Source: Bacillus solimangrovi (GTDB lineage Bacteria > Bacillota > Bacilli > Bacillales > Bacillaceae_N). From it: a stretch of DNA of 60,301 nucleotides. Location of the stretch: contig NZ_MJEH01000015.1 of assembly GCF_001742425.1 (NCBI RefSeq), positions 1 through 60,301 of the forward strand, given 5' to 3'. Positions 20,053 through 31,127 of this stretch are shown piece after piece (the stretch's first letter is position 1; each line of letters begins with the position of its first letter). Below the pieces are notes generated by a model that worked only from the letters and a program-made list of their open reading frames with translations, did not search any database and had not been told where the DNA came from. Both the position numbers and the translations under genes were made by a program.

Positions 20053-20059
20053 AATAACG

Positions 20060-20088
20060 TTGACTTTGTTGTAGTTGATCGCTATAAT
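20060..20088 (+). promoter_or_regulatory. Sigma-A promoter of rplJ-rplL
   Basis: TTGACT (20060-20065) and TATAAT (20083-20088) are exactly 17 bp apart, a near-consensus promoter fit for a highly expressed operon. The transcript should start near 20095. Confidence 0.85.
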
Positions 20089-20120
20089 AAAAAACGTTGT
20101 TAAAATAAATATTTATATAC

Positions 20121-20243
20121 TGTAGACAGTAGGTGCTATTGAGCTTAATTTCCTGCTTAGGTGTATTTCATAGATGTTAGCCAATGAAGAAAGCTAATCA
20201 TATCAATGATGCCCCCATGTCTACAAAGCGTGGGGGCTTTATT
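20121..20243 (+). promoter_or_regulatory. L10 leader, attenuation control of rplJ-rplL
   Basis: The leader contains the conserved GTAGACAGTAGGTGCT and TCCTGC...AGGTGTAT blocks of the Firmicutes L10 leader. TGTAGACA (20121-20128) is the exact complement of TGTCTACA (20218-20225), which lies in the 3' part of the terminator, so an antiterminator and the terminator exclude each other. In B. subtilis L10 with L12 binds this RNA and favours termination. Confidence 0.9.
20211..20243 (+). terminator. Attenuator terminator before rplJ
   Basis: GCCCCCATG (20211-20219) pairs with CGTGGGGGC (20229-20237), nine pairs with one T-G, followed by TTTATT. It is inside the leader, 48 bases before rplJ, so it acts as a regulated terminator. 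Confidence 0.9.
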
Positions 20244-20291
20244 ATACACATCGAAACGGTATATTACTTTTGAAAACTAGGAGGTGTAAGG

Positions 20292-20792
20292 ATGAACAGC
20301 ATTATTGAACAGAAAAAACAACTTGTTAGTGAAATTGCTGTTAAGCTTCAAGAAAGCAAAGCGACAATTTTCGTTGACTATCGTGGATTGAATGTTGCTG
20401 AAGCGACTGAGCTTCGTAAACAACTTCGTGAAGCGGGTGTTGAGTTCAAAGTATTGAAAAATACAATGCTTCGTCGTGCAGCTGAACAAGTTGAACTAAG
20501 CGAATTGAATGAACACCTTGTTGGTCCTACAGCTGTAGCATTCAGCACGGAGGATGTTGTTGCGCCGGCAAAGGTATTAAATAACTTTGCTAAGGATCAC
20601 GAAGCACTTCAGTTCAAAACTGGTGTAATTGAAGGAAACGTTGTTTCTGAAGAAGAGATTAAAGCTCTTGCAGAACTTCCATCACGCGAAGGTCTACTTT
20701 CTATGTTACTCAGCGTACTTCAAGCGCCAATTCGCAACTTGGCTCTTGCTACAAAAGCAGTGGCAGACCAAAAAGAAGAGCAAGGTGCTTAA
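20292..20792 (+). CDS. rplJ: 50S ribosomal protein L10
   Basis: L10 anchors the L7/L12 dimers on the ribosome stalk. The 166 residues show the rRNA-binding part with [28 protein letters not shown] and a C-terminal helix that binds L12. AGGAGGTG precedes the ATG. The protein, in complex with L12, is the expected ligand of the leader RNA upstream. Confidence 0.97.
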   Translation: MNSIIEQKKQLVSEIAVKLQESKATIFVDYRGLNVAEATELRKQLREAGVEFKVLKNTMLRRAAEQVELSELNEHLVGPTAVAFSTEDVVAPAKVLNNFAKDHEALQFKTGVIEGNVVSEEEIKALAELPSREGLLSMLLSVLQAPIRNLALATKAVADQKEEQGA

Positions 20793-20864
20793 TTGCTTAA
20801 CCTTTGTTACAGAAGAAGATTTAGTTTTTAATAAAATATAAACGAATTTTAAGGAGGATTTACA

Positions 20865-21227
20865 ATGTCAAAAGATCAAATCATTGAAGCGGTAAAAGAA
20901 ATGACAGTTTTAGAACTTAACGATTTAGTAAAAGCTATCGAGGAAGAATTCGGTGTTACTGCTGCTGCTCCAGTTGCTGTTGCAGGTGCTGCAGGTGGAG
21001 ACGCTGCTGCTGAACAAACTGAGTTTGACTTAGTTCTTGAAAATGCAGGAAGCTCAAAAATTAAAGTAATCAAAGTTGTTCGTGAAATCACAGGCCTTGG
21101 TCTTAAAGAAGCGAAAGAACTTGTTGATAATGCTCCAAAAGCACTTAAAGAAGGTATTGCTAAAGACGAAGCTGAAGAGCTTAAAGCTAAACTTGAAGAA
21201 GTTGGCGCTTCTGTAGAAGTTAAGTAA
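20865..21227 (+). CDS. rplL: 50S ribosomal protein L7/L12
   Basis: L7/L12 is the multi-copy stalk protein that recruits translation GTPases. The 120 residues have the N-terminal dimer domain, an Ala-rich hinge (about 33-50) and the C-terminal domain with [27 protein letters not shown] precedes the ATG. A strong terminator follows, so rplJ-rplL is a complete two-gene unit. Confidence 0.98.
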   Translation: MSKDQIIEAVKEMTVLELNDLVKAIEEEFGVTAAAPVAVAGAAGGDAAAEQTEFDLVLENAGSSKIKVIKVVREITGLGLKEAKELVDNAPKALKEGIAKDEAEELKAKLEEVGASVEVK

Positions 21228-21242
21228 TTTTTCAGTTCACTT

Positions 21243-21276
21243 GAAAAAGCTCGCTTGCAAAGCGAGCTTTTTCTTT
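21243..21276 (+). terminator. Terminator after rplL
   Basis: A perfect 13-bp stem (21243-21255 with 21261-21273) with a five-base loop ends in a T-rich tail. Confidence 0.92.
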
Positions 21277-21405
21277 GACTTATAAAACATAGTTAAGTAT
21301 GTTGTTTTAACATAATATCGGTTTCACAACTGTAAATGATAGTTGTGTTTCCCCTCATTTATTGTTGCTTCTGACTTTAGACACTGTTAAAAGGTGTGAA
21401 TGAAC

Positions 21406-22008
21406 ATGGCAGACCATTATTTTTCAGATCGTCCCTCATCGACACATAAACCATTTTCTTTTTCCTATCAACTTAGGGGTTTTTCTTTCATATTTCATTC
21501 TGATAGTGGAGTTTTTTCTAAAAAGGAAATTGACTTTGGCTCTCGTTTAATGATTGAAAGTTTTGAAGAGCCTAATGTAGAAGGCAGCATATTAGATATT
21601 GGTTGTGGATATGGACCGGTAGGGTTGACGCTAGCGAAGGCTTTTCCTGAACGAATGATAACAATGACAGATATTAATGAACGTGCAGTACAATTAGCGA
21701 AACAAAATGCTGTGGGTAATAAGATAGAAAATGTACAGGTATTTGCAAGTAACTTATTTGAACAAATTAGTTCTGATGAGTTTTCAGCTATTTTAACTAA
21801 TCCGCCCATTCGTGCAGGTAAAAATATCGTTCATAAGATCTTTTCGGAGTCATATGATCGGTTACGTGAGAATGGAGAGTTGTGGGTAGTGATTCAGAAA
21901 AAGCAAGGAGCACCTTCAGCACTAGAGAAAATTAGAGAACAATTTGCTGAGGTAGAGGTTGTTGCTAAGAAGAAGGGATACTATGTTATCCGTGCTATAA
22001 AGTCTTGA
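21406..22008 (+). CDS. ybxB: Class I SAM methyltransferase, RsmC-like (YbxB)
   Basis: This protein has the small-methyltransferase fold related to RsmC/RlmG. The SAM-binding motif I DIGCGYGPVGL and the catalytic TNPPIRAGK (NPPF-type) are visible. RsmC methylates a guanosine in 16S rRNA; the target of YbxB is not certain. I use the ATG at 21406 (MADHYFSDRP), nine bases from AAGGTG, since the ATG at 21400 is only three bases away. It lies between rplL and rpoB as in B. subtilis. Confidence 0.9.
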   Translation: MADHYFSDRPSSTHKPFSFSYQLRGFSFIFHSDSGVFSKKEIDFGSRLMIESFEEPNVEGSILDIGCGYGPVGLTLAKAFPERMITMTDINERAVQLAKQNAVGNKIENVQVFASNLFEQISSDEFSAILTNPPIRAGKNIVHKIFSESYDRLRENGELWVVIQKKQGAPSALEKIREQFAEVEVVAKKKGYYVIRAIKS

Positions 22009-22097
22009 TTTGGATATTTAGGTATGGTAGTATTATAAAATGTCAATCAATAATGGCTTCCTTACTGTATTTTTATGTATAAAGTGTAAGTTTTTTG

Positions 22098-22147
22098 GGC
22101 ATGATGATAAAATCAACAATCTAAGCTATTTTATACATGCCATTTTT
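22098..22147 (+). terminator. Candidate terminator after ybxB
   Basis: GGCATG (22098-22103) pairs with CATGCC (22136-22141) and an inner A/T helix (ATAAAAT with ATTTTAT) extends it; ATTTTTA follows. The long loop makes this less certain than its neighbours. Confidence 0.5.
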
Positions 22148-22231
22148 AAGTAAGAAGGCACATAGTTCAAGTAATAAAATATGATGCATTAGCCCGTTTA
22201 ATGATGTATCTTTACAAGCCTTATATATCAA

Positions 22232-22369
22232 TGTCTATATGTTAAACAAGATTGTCTAGTATATCTTACAACTCTATTATACCTCTTACAACGAAAATAT
22301 TGAAGGATGTCTTTTGAAGATACGACTTTTTTATTTAAACTTAGGGTTTTAGAAGTTGTCTATATGTTA
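22232..22369 (+). repeat. 13-base direct repeat upstream of rpoB
   Basis: TGTCTATATGTTA occurs at 22232-22244 and again at 22357-22369, 125 bases apart, one copy on each side of the likely rpoB promoter. In such AT-rich DNA it may be chance or a duplicated promoter part. Confidence 0.5.
22252..22280 (+). promoter_or_regulatory. Sigma-A promoter of rpoB-rpoC
   Basis: TTGTCT (22252-22257) and TATTAT (22275-22280) are 17 bp apart. It lies 219 bases before rpoB, so the mRNA would have a long leader. Confidence 0.55.
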
Positions 22370-22499
22370 GGTTATCGTATATATAATATTTAACTTTATA
22401 AGAGCTTGTATGCAAAATTAACGAGGTGTAATTATGGGAGATATTCGTAATTATACGAAGTTTTTCCTTAAATAATGCTTTACTCGAGGGGTGAATCAG

Positions 22500-25400
22500 T
22501 TGACAGGTCAACTAGTTCAGTATGGACGCCACCGCCAACGCAGAAGTTACGCACGAATCAGTGAAGTATTGGAGCTTCCGAATTTAATCGAAATCCAATC
22601 TGCATCCAATCAGTGGTTTCTTGATGAGGGTTTACGGGAGATGTTTCAAGACATTTCTCCAGTTGAAGATTTTACAGGTAACCTCTCATTAGAGTTTATT
22701 GATTACAGCTTGGGAGAGCCAAAATATTCAGTTGGAGAAGCGAAACAGCGAGATGTAACTTACTCTGCACCGTTGCGAGTTAAGGTGCGGTTGATTAATA
22801 AAGAAACTGGCGAAGTGAAAGAACAAGATGTATTCATGGGTGATTTCCCATTAATGACAGAGACAGGTACTTTTATTATCAATGGGGCAGAACGTGTAAT
22901 TGTATCACAGCTCGTTCGTTCGCCAAGTGTTTATTACAGCAGTAAAATCGATAAGAACGGTAAGAGAGGGTTTACAGCTACCGTTATTCCAAACCGTGGT
23001 GCTTGGCTAGAGTATGAAACAGATGCAAAAGATGTCGTATATGTTCGCATTGATCGTACTCGAAAACTGCCTATTACGGTACTTTTGCGTGCGCTTGGGT
23101 TTGGTTCTGATCAAGAAATCATCGATTTAATCGGTGAGAATGAATATCTAAAGAATACTTTAGAAAAAGACAATACAGAAAATACAGAGAAGGCACTTCT
23201 TGAAATCTATGAACGTCTACGTCCGGGTGAACCACCTACTGTAGATAATGCGAAGAGTTTGCTTGAGTCACGTTTCTTTGATCCAAAGCGATACGATTTA
23301 GCGAATGTAGGGCGTTATAAGATTAACAAGAAGCTTCACATTAAGAATCGTTTGTTTAATCAACGTTTAGCAGAAACATTAGTTGACACTGAAACTGGTG
23401 AAATTATTGCTGAAGCTGGAACGTTATTAGAGAGACGTGTCTTAGATAAGTTAATTGACCACCTAGATAACGGTCTTGGATTCCGTGTTGTAAGTCCACA
23501 TGGTGGCGTTTTAGATGAGGATGTTGATGTTCAGTCAATTAAAATCATTGCACCTAGTGACCCAGAAGGTGAAAAAGTCATAAATGTTATCGGAAACGGT
23601 AATACGGACAAATCAATTAAAAATATTGCGCCTGCAGATATCATTGCATCAATTAGTTATTTCTTTAACTTATTACATGATGTAGGTGACACGGACGATA
23701 TCGACCACCTTGGAAATCGTCGCTTGCGTTCGGTAGGAGAGCTATTGCAAAACCAATTCAGAATTGGTCTTTCTAGAATGGAACGTGTAATTCGTGAACG
23801 TATGTCCATTCAAGATACGAATGCAATTACCCCACAAGCATTAATTAACATTCGACCGGTTATTGCATCAATCAAAGAATTCTTCGGTAGTTCTCAATTG
23901 TCACAATTCATGGATCAAACGAATCCACTTGCTGAGTTAACTCACAAACGTCGTTTATCCGCATTAGGACCAGGTGGTTTGACACGTGAGCGTGCAGGAT
24001 TTGAAGTACGTGACGTTCACTATTCACACTATGGTCGAATGTGTCCGATTGAAACACCTGAGGGACCAAATATCGGGTTAATCAATTCACTTTCTTCGTA
24101 TGCCAAAGTTAATAAGTTTGGATTCATTGAAACGCCGTATCGACGTGTAGATCCTGAGACAGGAAAGGTTACTTCGCAAATCGATTACCTTACAGCTGAC
24201 GAAGAGGACCATTATGTTGTCGCACAGGCTAATGCGCTTTTAAGTGAAGATGGTGCTTTCTTAGATGAAGAAGTTGTAGCTCGTTTCCGTGGTGATAATA
24301 CGCTAGTTAAGAGAGAGCGCCTTGATTATATGGATGTATCTCCGAAACAAGTTGTATCTGCGGCGACAGCATGTATTCCTTTCTTAGAAAACGATGACTC
24401 AAACCGTGCACTAATGGGTGCGAACATGCAACGTCAAGCAGTTCCGCTAATGAACCCGGAAGCACCACTTGTTGGAACAGGTATGGAATATGTATCTGGT
24501 AAGGATTCAGGTGCAGCAGTTATTTGTAAACATGAAGGAATTGTCGAGAAAGTTGAAGCTCGTAATGTTTATGTTCGTGAAGTGAAAGAAATTGATGGTC
24601 AAGAAATAAAAGGTAATTTGCACAAATATGAGATGCAAAAGTATATTCGCTCAAACCAAGGTACTTGTTATAATCAACGTCCAATTGTAAGCACTGGAAA
24701 TCGTGTTACGAAAGGTGAAATTCTTGCGGATGGACCTTCCATGGAAGATGGGGAACTAGCACTGGGACGAAATGTGGTAGTTGGCTTCATGACGTGGGAC
24801 GGATATAACTATGAAGATGCCATTATTATGAGTGAACGTCTTGTGAAAGATGATGTATATACATCAATTCATATTGAAGAATATGAATCTGAAGCACGTG
24901 ATACGAAGCTAGGGCCAGAAGAAATCACTCGTGATATTCCGAATGTCGGTGAAGATGCTCTTCGTAACTTAGACGAACGCGGAATTATCCGTGTCGGTGC
25001 TGAAGTGACTGACGGTGATTTACTAGTTGGTAAAGTTACACCTAAGGGAGTAACTGAATTAACTGCTGAAGAACGATTGTTACATGCAATCTTCGGTGAG
25101 AAAGCTCGTGAAGTTCGAGATACATCACTTCGTGTTCCACATGGTGGAGGCGGTATTGTACTTGATGTTAAAATATTCAATCGTGAAGATGGCGATGAGT
25201 TACCACCAGGTGTTAACCAGCTTGTACGTGTCTATATTGTTCAGAAACGTAAAATTTCTGAAGGAGATAAGATGGCGGGTCGTCACGGAAATAAAGGTGT
25301 AATTTCTCGTATTCTTCCTGAAGAAGATATGCCGTACCTTCCAGATGGAACACCAATTGATATTATGTTAAACCCATTAGGAGTACCATCTCGAATGAAC

Positions 25401-26033
25401 ATTGGACAGGTACTTGAACTACATCTTGGAATGGCAGCACGTCAACTAGGAATTCACGTTGCATCTCCTGTATTTGATGGAGCTCGTGAAGAAGATGTGT
25501 GGGAAACATTAGAAGAAGCAGGTATGTCACGTGATGCAAAAACAATTTTGTATGATGGACGTACTGGTGAACCGTTTGATAACCGTGTATCTGTAGGTGT
25601 AATGTATATGATTAAGCTTGCACACATGGTTGATGATAAGCTACATGCTCGTTCAACTGGTCCATACTCTCTTGTAACTCAACAACCTCTTGGAGGTAAG
25701 GCTCAATTCGGAGGTCAGCGTTTTGGAGAGATGGAAGTATGGGCGCTTGAAGCATACGGTGCAGCATATACACTTCAAGAAATCTTAACTGTTAAGTCTG
25801 ATGATGTTATCGGACGTGTGAAAACTTATGAAGCTATAGTTAAAGGTGAAAACGTCCCGGAACCAGGTGTTCCTGAGTCATTTAAAGTATTAATTAAAGA
25901 ACTTCAAAGCCTTGGTATGGATGTTAAGATGTTGTCTAGCGATGAAGAAGAAATTGAAATGCGTGAACTTGATGAAGAAGAAGAACAACAATCTGCGGAT
26001 AAGTTGAATTTGACAACAGGGTCAAACAACTAA
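22500..26033 (+). CDS. rpoB: DNA-directed RNA polymerase subunit beta
   Basis: RpoB forms half of the active-site cleft. The protein has 1177 residues in this frame and follows B. subtilis RpoB closely. The rifampicin region reads [13 protein letters not shown] and then [14 protein letters not shown], the sensitive form. The C-terminus has [22 protein letters not shown] place the start at the TTG at 22500, which gives MTGQLVQYG and is six to eight bases after GAGGGGTG; a GTG at 22491 overlaps that site. The acidic tail is shorter than in B. subtilis. Confidence 0.97.
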   Translation: MTGQLVQYGRHRQRRSYARISEVLELPNLIEIQSASNQWFLDEGLREMFQDISPVEDFTGNLSLEFIDYSLGEPKYSVGEAKQRDVTYSAPLRVKVRLINKETGEVKEQDVFMGDFPLMTETGTFIINGAERVIVSQLVRSPSVYYSSKIDKNGKRGFTATVIPNRGAWLEYETDAKDVVYVRIDRTRKLPITVLLRALGFGSDQEIIDLIGENEYLKNTLEKDNTENTEKALLEIYERLRPGEPPTVDNAKSLLESRFFDPKRYDLANVGRYKINKKLHIKNRLFNQRLAETLVDTETGEIIAEAGTLLERRVLDKLIDHLDNGLGFRVVSPHGGVLDEDVDVQSIKIIAPSDPEGEKVINVIGNGNTDKSIKNIAPADIIASISYFFNLLHDVGDTDDIDHLGNRRLRSVGELLQNQFRIGLSRMERVIRERMSIQDTNAITPQALINIRPVIASIKEFFGSSQLSQFMDQTNPLAELTHKRRLSALGPGGLTRERAGFEVRDVHYSHYGRMCPIETPEGPNIGLINSLSSYAKVNKFGFIETPYRRVDPETGKVTSQIDYLTADEEDHYVVAQANALLSEDGAFLDEEVVARFRGDNTLVKRERLDYMDVSPKQVVSAATACIPFLENDDSNRALMGANMQRQAVPLMNPEAPLVGTGMEYVSGKDSGAAVICKHEGIVEKVEARNVYVREVKEIDGQEIKGNLHKYEMQKYIRSNQGTCYNQRPIVSTGNRVTKGEILADGPSMEDGELALGRNVVVGFMTWDGYNYEDAIIMSERLVKDDVYTSIHIEEYESEARDTKLGPEEITRDIPNVGEDALRNLDERGIIRVGAEVTDGDLLVGKVTPKGVTELTAEERLLHAIFGEKAREVRDTSLRVPHGGGGIVLDVKIFNREDGDELPPGVNQLVRVYIVQKRKISEGDKMAGRHGNKGVISRILPEEDMPYLPDGTPIDIMLNPLGVPSRMNIGQVLELHLGMAARQLGIHVASPVFDGAREEDVWETLEEAGMSRDAKTILYDGRTGEPFDNRVSVGVMYMIKLAHMVDDKLHARSTGPYSLVTQQPLGGKAQFGGQRFGEMEVWALEAYGAAYTLQEILTVKSDDVIGRVKTYEAIVKGENVPEPGVPESFKVLIKELQSLGMDVKMLSSDEEEIEMRELDEEEEQQSADKLNLTTGSNN

Positions 26034-26081
26034 TAACAGCAAATAGGCTAAAACCTGGATAATAAAAGGGAGGTAGGCCCC

Positions 26082-29000
26082 TTGCTAGATGTAAATAACT
26101 TCGAATATATGAAAATCGGTCTCGCTTCACCCGATAAAATTCGCTCATGGTCCTATGGCGAAGTGAAGAAACCTGAAACGATTAATTATCGTACATTGAA
26201 GCCAGAGAAAGATGGTCTGTTCTGCGAACGGATCTTTGGACCTACGAAAGACTGGGAATGTCATTGTGGTAAATACAAACGTGTCCGTTATAAAGGTGTA
26301 GTTTGTGATCGTTGTGGTGTTGAAGTAACAAAAGCAAAAGTACGTCGTGAGCGCATGGGGCACATTGAACTGGCTGCCCCAGTTTCTCACATTTGGTATT
26401 TCAAAGGTATTCCAAGCCGTATGGGTCTTGCATTAGATATGTCTCCACGTGCCTTGGAGGAAGTGATTTATTTTGCTTCATATGTTGTAACTGATGTTGG
26501 AGATACTCCACTTGAGAAGAAGCAATTGCTTTCTGAGAAAGAATATCGAGCATACCGGGACAAATATGGTCAAACATTCCAAGCGCAAATGGGTGCTGAA
26601 GCTATACGGAAAGTTCTAAAAGACCTTGATCTCGATAAAGAGGTCGACATGTTGAAAGAAGAGTTGAAAACAGCTCAAGGTCAACGTCGTACGCGTGCAA
26701 TTAAGCGACTAGAAGTATTAGAAGCATTCCGCAATTCAGGTAATGATCCTTCGTGGATGATTCTTGATGTATTACCTGTTATTCCACCTGAACTACGTCC
26801 TATGGTTCAGTTAGATGGTGGAAGATTCGCTACGTCTGACTTGAACGATTTATATCGTCGTGTTATCAATCGTAATAACCGTTTAAAACGTTTATTAGAC
26901 TTAGGAGCACCTAGCATTATCGTTCAAAATGAAAAACGTATGCTACAAGAAGCAGTTGATGCACTGATTGATAATGGTCGTCGTGGTCGTCCTGTTACAG
27001 GACCGGGAAACCGTCCATTGAAATCACTATCACATATGCTAAAAGGTAAACAAGGTCGTTTCCGTCAAAACTTACTTGGTAAACGTGTTGATTATTCAGG
27101 ACGTTCTGTAATCGTTGTAGGACCTAATCTGAAAATGTATCAGTGTGGTTTACCGAAAGAGATGGCTCTTGAGTTATTCAAACCATTTGTAATGAAAGAG
27201 CTTGTCGGAAGAGGCCTTGCTCATAACATTAAGAGTGCGAAACGTAAAATTGAGCGTATTCATCCTGAGATTTGGGATGTGCTTGAAGAGGTCATTAAAG
27301 AACACCCAGTGTTACTTAACCGCGCTCCTACGTTGCACAGACTTGGGATTCAAGCGTTTGAACCAACACTTGTTGAAGGACGTGCAATTCGCTTGCATCC
27401 ACTTGTATGTACTGCATACAACGCTGACTTTGACGGAGACCAAATGGCTGTACACGTACCTCTTTCAGCTGAAGCACAAGCAGAAGCTCGTTTACTTATG
27501 CTTGCTGCCCAAAACATTTTGAATCCGAAAGATGGTAAGCCAGTTGTTACGCCATCACAAGATATGGTATTAGGTAACTACTACCTTACACTTGAGCGAA
27601 AAGATGCTGTTGGTGAAGGTTTGATTTTCAAAGATACGAATGAAGCGTTGCTTGCTTATCAAAATGGATATGCTCACCTTCATACGCGTGTAGCGATTGA
27701 TGCATCTTCACTACAAAATCCAACATTTACTGATGAACAAAACAATAAGTTGTTGTTAACAACTGTTGGTAAGTTGATTTTCAACGAGATATTACCGGAA
27801 TCATTCCCATATCTCAATGAACCGACTAAAACGAATCTCGAACAAAGTACGCCTAACGAATATTTCGTACCAAGAGATGTGAACGTGAAAGACGAACTTA
27901 AAAAACGGGAGATTGTTAAACCGTTTAAGAAAGGAATGCTCGGTGATATCATCGCTGAGGTATTCAAGAAGTTCCAAATCATCGAAACATCTAAGATGCT
28001 TGATCGTATGAAAGATCTTGGATTCAAATATTCAACTAAAGCTGGTATTACAGTTGGTGTCTCCGATATCATCGTATTAGCAGAAAAGAAACAGATCCTT
28101 GAAAAAGCTGAAGAGAGTGTTCAAAAGGTTCTTAAGCAATTCAAGCGTGGTTTAATCACGGAAGAAGAACGTTATAGCCGTGTAATCTCGATCTGGACTG
28201 ATGCAAAAGATGTTATCCAAGGCAAACTAATGAAGTCATTAGATGAGTCTAACCCAATCTTTATGATGAGTGACTCTGGGGCCCGTGGTAATGCATCAAA
28301 CTTTACTCAGCTTGCTGGTATGCGTGGTTTGATGGCGAGTCCATCGGGGAAAATTATGGAATTACCAATCAAATCAAGTTTCCGCGAAGGTCTTACTGTT
28401 TTGGAATACTTCATTTCAACGCACGGTGCGCGTAAAGGTCTAGCTGATACAGCACTTAAGACTGCCGATTCTGGTTATTTAACTCGTCGTCTTGTAGATG
28501 TAGCACAAGATGTAATCGTAAGGGAAGAAGATTGCGGAACTGACCGTGGTTTGAAGGTTGCGTCAATTCGCGAGGGCAACGAAATAATTGAATACTTAAA
28601 CGAGCGTCTTCTAGGACGATACTCGTTTGAAAATGTTAAACACCCAGAAACTGGTGAATTACTAGTGGGTATAAATGACATCATCACTGAAGATATTGCT
28701 GACGCGATTACGAATGCTGGTATTGAAGAAATAACAATTCGTTCGGCATTTGCTTGTAATACTCGTCATGGTGTGTGTAAGAAGTGTTATGGTCGTAACT
28801 TGGCAACAGGATCTGATGTTGAGGTTGGTGAAGCTGTTGGAATTATCGCAGCTCAATCTATCGGTGAACCAGGTACACAGTTAACGATGCGTACTTTCCA
28901 CACTGGTGGGGTAGCTGGTGACGATATTACTCAAGGTTTACCGCGTATCCAAGAGTTGTTTGAAGCGCGTAATCCGAAAGGTCAAGCAGTCATTAGTGAA

Positions 29001-29690
29001 ATTGCAGGTGAAGTATCTGCAATTAATGAAGTGAAAGAGAAACAAGAAATCGTTGTTCAAGGTATAGTTGAATCACGTTCGTATGCTGTACCTTACGGTG
29101 CACGAATTAAAGTCACTGAAGGACAAAGGGTTTCTGCTGGTCAAGAGTTAACGGAAGGTTCCGTTGATCCGAAGGAATTACTGAAGATTAAAGGTGTCGA
29201 TGGTGTTCAAGATTACTTATTGCGCGAAGTACAGAAAGTATATCGTATGCAAGGGGTAGAAATTGGAGATAAACACATTGAAGTAATGGCTCGCCAAATG
29301 CTTCGAAAAATTCGTGTTATTGATGCTGGAGATACTGAAGTTCTACCAGGTTCACTTCTGGAAATTCACCAATTCAGAGATGCTAACAAAGATGTACTTG
29401 CTAAGGGTGGTCAACCAGCAATAGGTCGTCCTGTTCTTCTCGGTATTACAAAAGCTTCTCTTGAAACAGACTCATTCTTATCTGCTGCTTCATTCCAAGA
29501 AACAACTCGTGTTCTTACTGATTCAGCAATCAAGGGTAAACGTGATGAACTACTAGGCTTGAAAGAGAATGTTATTATTGGTAAACTAGTTCCTGCTGGT
29601 ACAGGTATGAATCGCTACCGTAGTGTTGATTTAGTTAAACAAGGTAACGAAGAAGCCGAAGCTGGTGAGGTAATGGTTGAAAAGCAATAA
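26082..29690 (+). CDS. rpoC: DNA-directed RNA polymerase subunit beta'
   Basis: RpoC carries the catalytic magnesium loop [12 protein letters not shown]. The N-terminal zinc ribbon (CHCGKYKR and CDRCGVEV) and the second zinc site ([13 protein letters not shown]) are both intact. Length is 1202 residues. The start is TTG, giving [11 protein letters not shown] as in homologues, after GGGAGGT. It follows rpoB by 48 bases with no terminator, so they form one operon. Confidence 0.98.
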   Translation: MLDVNNFEYMKIGLASPDKIRSWSYGEVKKPETINYRTLKPEKDGLFCERIFGPTKDWECHCGKYKRVRYKGVVCDRCGVEVTKAKVRRERMGHIELAAPVSHIWYFKGIPSRMGLALDMSPRALEEVIYFASYVVTDVGDTPLEKKQLLSEKEYRAYRDKYGQTFQAQMGAEAIRKVLKDLDLDKEVDMLKEELKTAQGQRRTRAIKRLEVLEAFRNSGNDPSWMILDVLPVIPPELRPMVQLDGGRFATSDLNDLYRRVINRNNRLKRLLDLGAPSIIVQNEKRMLQEAVDALIDNGRRGRPVTGPGNRPLKSLSHMLKGKQGRFRQNLLGKRVDYSGRSVIVVGPNLKMYQCGLPKEMALELFKPFVMKELVGRGLAHNIKSAKRKIERIHPEIWDVLEEVIKEHPVLLNRAPTLHRLGIQAFEPTLVEGRAIRLHPLVCTAYNADFDGDQMAVHVPLSAEAQAEARLLMLAAQNILNPKDGKPVVTPSQDMVLGNYYLTLERKDAVGEGLIFKDTNEALLAYQNGYAHLHTRVAIDASSLQNPTFTDEQNNKLLLTTVGKLIFNEILPESFPYLNEPTKTNLEQSTPNEYFVPRDVNVKDELKKREIVKPFKKGMLGDIIAEVFKKFQIIETSKMLDRMKDLGFKYSTKAGITVGVSDIIVLAEKKQILEKAEESVQKVLKQFKRGLITEEERYSRVISIWTDAKDVIQGKLMKSLDESNPIFMMSDSGARGNASNFTQLAGMRGLMASPSGKIMELPIKSSFREGLTVLEYFISTHGARKGLADTALKTADSGYLTRRLVDVAQDVIVREEDCGTDRGLKVASIREGNEIIEYLNERLLGRYSFENVKHPETGELLVGINDIITEDIADAITNAGIEEITIRSAFACNTRHGVCKKCYGRNLATGSDVEVGEAVGIIAAQSIGEPGTQLTMRTFHTGGVAGDDITQGLPRIQELFEARNPKGQAVISEIAGEVSAINEVKEKQEIVVQGIVESRSYAVPYGARIKVTEGQRVSAGQELTEGSVDPKELLKIKGVDGVQDYLLREVQKVYRMQGVEIGDKHIEVMARQMLRKIRVIDAGDTEVLPGSLLEIHQFRDANKDVLAKGGQPAIGRPVLLGITKASLETDSFLSAASFQETTRVLTDSAIKGKRDELLGLKENVIIGKLVPAGTGMNRYRSVDLVKQGNEEAEAGEVMVEKQ

Positions 29691-29709
29691 AAAACTTTTT
29701 GAAATGAAG

Positions 29710-29739
29710 TTGACATTCATGAATACAGAATGTTATTAT
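29710..29739 (+). promoter_or_regulatory. Sigma-A promoter of rplGB-rpsL-rpsG-fusA
   Basis: A perfect TTGACA (29710-29715) and TATTAT (29734-29739) are 18 bp apart, with TGT just before the -10. It begins 20 bases after rpoC and gives the str operon its own promoter. Confidence 0.75.
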
Positions 29740-29782
29740 ATTCAAGGTGCTTCAAAACCTGGTGCTTTGGAGGATACATCGT

Positions 29783-30034
29783 ATGTCTTATGAAAAAGTA
29801 TTGCAGGCAAACGACCATATAATAATTGGTACGAAGCAGACACTTAAAGCTTTACGCAATAACGAGGTAAAGGAAGTCATCATTGCCGACGATGCAGATC
29901 GGTATGTGACAGATAAAGTTCTAATTGCTGCGCAAGAAAAAAATGTACCAGTCATTAATGTTAAATCCATGAAAAAGCTTGGTAAAGCTTGTGGAATTGA
30001 TGTCGGTGCTGCGGCAGTTGCAATAAAAGGGTAA
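29783..30034 (+). CDS. rplGB: L7Ae-type K-turn RNA-binding protein YbxF
   Basis: This 83-residue protein belongs to the L7Ae/L30e/S12e family that binds kink-turn RNA. The conserved block [22 protein letters not shown] ends it. The B. subtilis homologue binds K-turns in riboswitches in vitro and associates with ribosomes, but its role is open. The ATG at 29783 ([10 protein letters not shown]) has a TTGGAGGA site; upstream in-frame sequence is leader. Confidence 0.93.
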   Translation: MSYEKVLQANDHIIIGTKQTLKALRNNEVKEVIIADDADRYVTDKVLIAAQEKNVPVINVKSMKKLGKACGIDVGAAAVAIKG

Positions 30035-30038
30035 ATAC

Positions 30039-30083
30039 GTTTTTGTAAGGTGGTTTACACTGCCTTACAAAAACTTTGTTTTT
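30039..30083 (+). terminator. Hairpin with T run between rplGB and rpsL
   Basis: GTTTTTGTAAGG (30039-30050) is the exact complement of CCTTACAAAAAC (30063-30074), a 12-bp stem with a 12-base loop, followed by TTTGTTTTT. It fits an intrinsic terminator or attenuator. A second small hairpin (30084-30089 with 30109-30114) lies before the rpsL ribosome site. Confidence 0.7.
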
Positions 30084-30145
30084 GCCCATTTATGAACCAC
30101 CTGGATGTGTGGGCTTATATAATCGTGAAGGAAGGAGGAAACAAC

Positions 30146-30559
30146 ATGCCAACTATTAACCAACTTGTACGCAAAGGTCGTACTAGCAAAACTAAGAAAT
30201 CAGATTCACCAGCTCTAAACAAAGGCTATAACAGCATGAAGAAGAAACTTACAGACCTTTCTTCTCCACAAAAACGTGGTGTATGTACTCGTGTAGGTAC
30301 AATGACACCAAAGAAACCAAACTCAGCACTTCGTAAATACGCTCGTGTTCGTTTAACGAACAGTATTGAGGTAACTGCTTATATTCCTGGTATTGGTCAC
30401 AACCTACAAGAACACAGCGTAGTTCTTATTCGTGGTGGACGAGTAAAGGATTTACCGGGTGTGCGTTATCACATCGTTCGTGGTGCGCTTGATACAGCAG
30501 GTGTTGAAGGTCGTATGCAAGGCCGTTCTAAATACGGTACGAAAAGACCTAAAAAATAA
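30146..30559 (+). CDS. rpsL: 30S ribosomal protein S12
   Basis: S12 sits at the decoding centre. The 137 residues contain [17 protein letters not shown] and [17 protein letters not shown], the two loops where streptomycin resistance arises, both with the wild-type lysines. The frame stays open upstream, but the ATG at 30146 has a GAAGGAGGAA site and gives [12 protein letters not shown]. Confidence 0.98.
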   Translation: MPTINQLVRKGRTSKTKKSDSPALNKGYNSMKKKLTDLSSPQKRGVCTRVGTMTPKKPNSALRKYARVRLTNSIEVTAYIPGIGHNLQEHSVVLIRGGRVKDLPGVRYHIVRGALDTAGVEGRMQGRSKYGTKRPKK

Positions 30560-30600
30560 TGTAGCATAAATTGTAATGACAATTGAGAGGAGGGAATGTT

Positions 30601-31071
30601 ATGCCACGTAAAGGTTCAGTAACACGCAGAGATGTTCTGCCTGACCCAATTTACAAGTCTAAGCTTATTACTCGTTTAATCAACCAAGTTATGGTGGACG
30701 GTAAGCGAGGAACAGCACAAACAATTCTTTATAACGCGTTTGATTTGATTCAAGAACGTACTGGAAATGAGCCGATGGAAGTGTTTGAAGAAGCAATGAA
30801 AAACATTATGCCATTACTTGAAGTACGTGCTCGTCGTGTCGGTGGTGCAAACTACCAAGTACCAGTTGAGGTTCGTCCTGAACGTCGTACTACACTAGGT
30901 CTTCGCTGGTTAGTTCTTTACGCTCGTACTCGTGGAGAGAAAACGATGGAAGAGCGTCTTGCTAACGAAATCATGGACGCTGCTAACAACACTGGTGCAG
31001 CTGTTAAGAAGCGTGAAGACACACACAAGATGGCTGAAGCGAACAGAGCGTTTGCTCACTATCGTTGGTAA
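30601..31071 (+). CDS. rpsG: 30S ribosomal protein S7
   Basis: S7 nucleates assembly of the 30S head and lines the E site. The 156 residues begin [16 protein letters not shown] and contain [26 protein letters not shown] precedes the ATG at 30601, six codons inside the longest frame. It lies between rpsL and fusA, the universal str order. Confidence 0.98.
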   Translation: MPRKGSVTRRDVLPDPIYKSKLITRLINQVMVDGKRGTAQTILYNAFDLIQERTGNEPMEVFEEAMKNIMPLLEVRARRVGGANYQVPVEVRPERRTTLGLRWLVLYARTRGEKTMEERLANEIMDAANNTGAAVKKREDTHKMAEANRAFAHYRW

Positions 31072-31127
31072 TATCTTTTTTAATATAAAATTACGAATTC
31101 ATTCTTATTATGGAAGGAGAAAGATTC

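Larger units (their letters stand above)
22148..22499 (+). other. AT-rich rpoB upstream and leader region
   Basis: This stretch has no gene. It holds a likely sigma-A promoter at 22252-22280, a second weaker promoter-like pair (TTGTCT at 22356 with TATATA at 22378), and a 13-base direct repeat. A short open stretch near 22434-22475 (starting ATGGGAGAT) looks like chance. The transcript leader of about 210 bases has no structure I recognise. Confidence 0.5.

Noticed and set aside
20629-20841. A 70-codon frame overlapping rplJ
   Set aside because: It is a shifted frame of rplJ that runs into the rplJ-rplL gap, without start signals.
27680-28072. A 130-codon minus-strand frame in rpoC
   Set aside because: No ribosome site, no family resemblance, and full overlap with a conserved part of rpoC.
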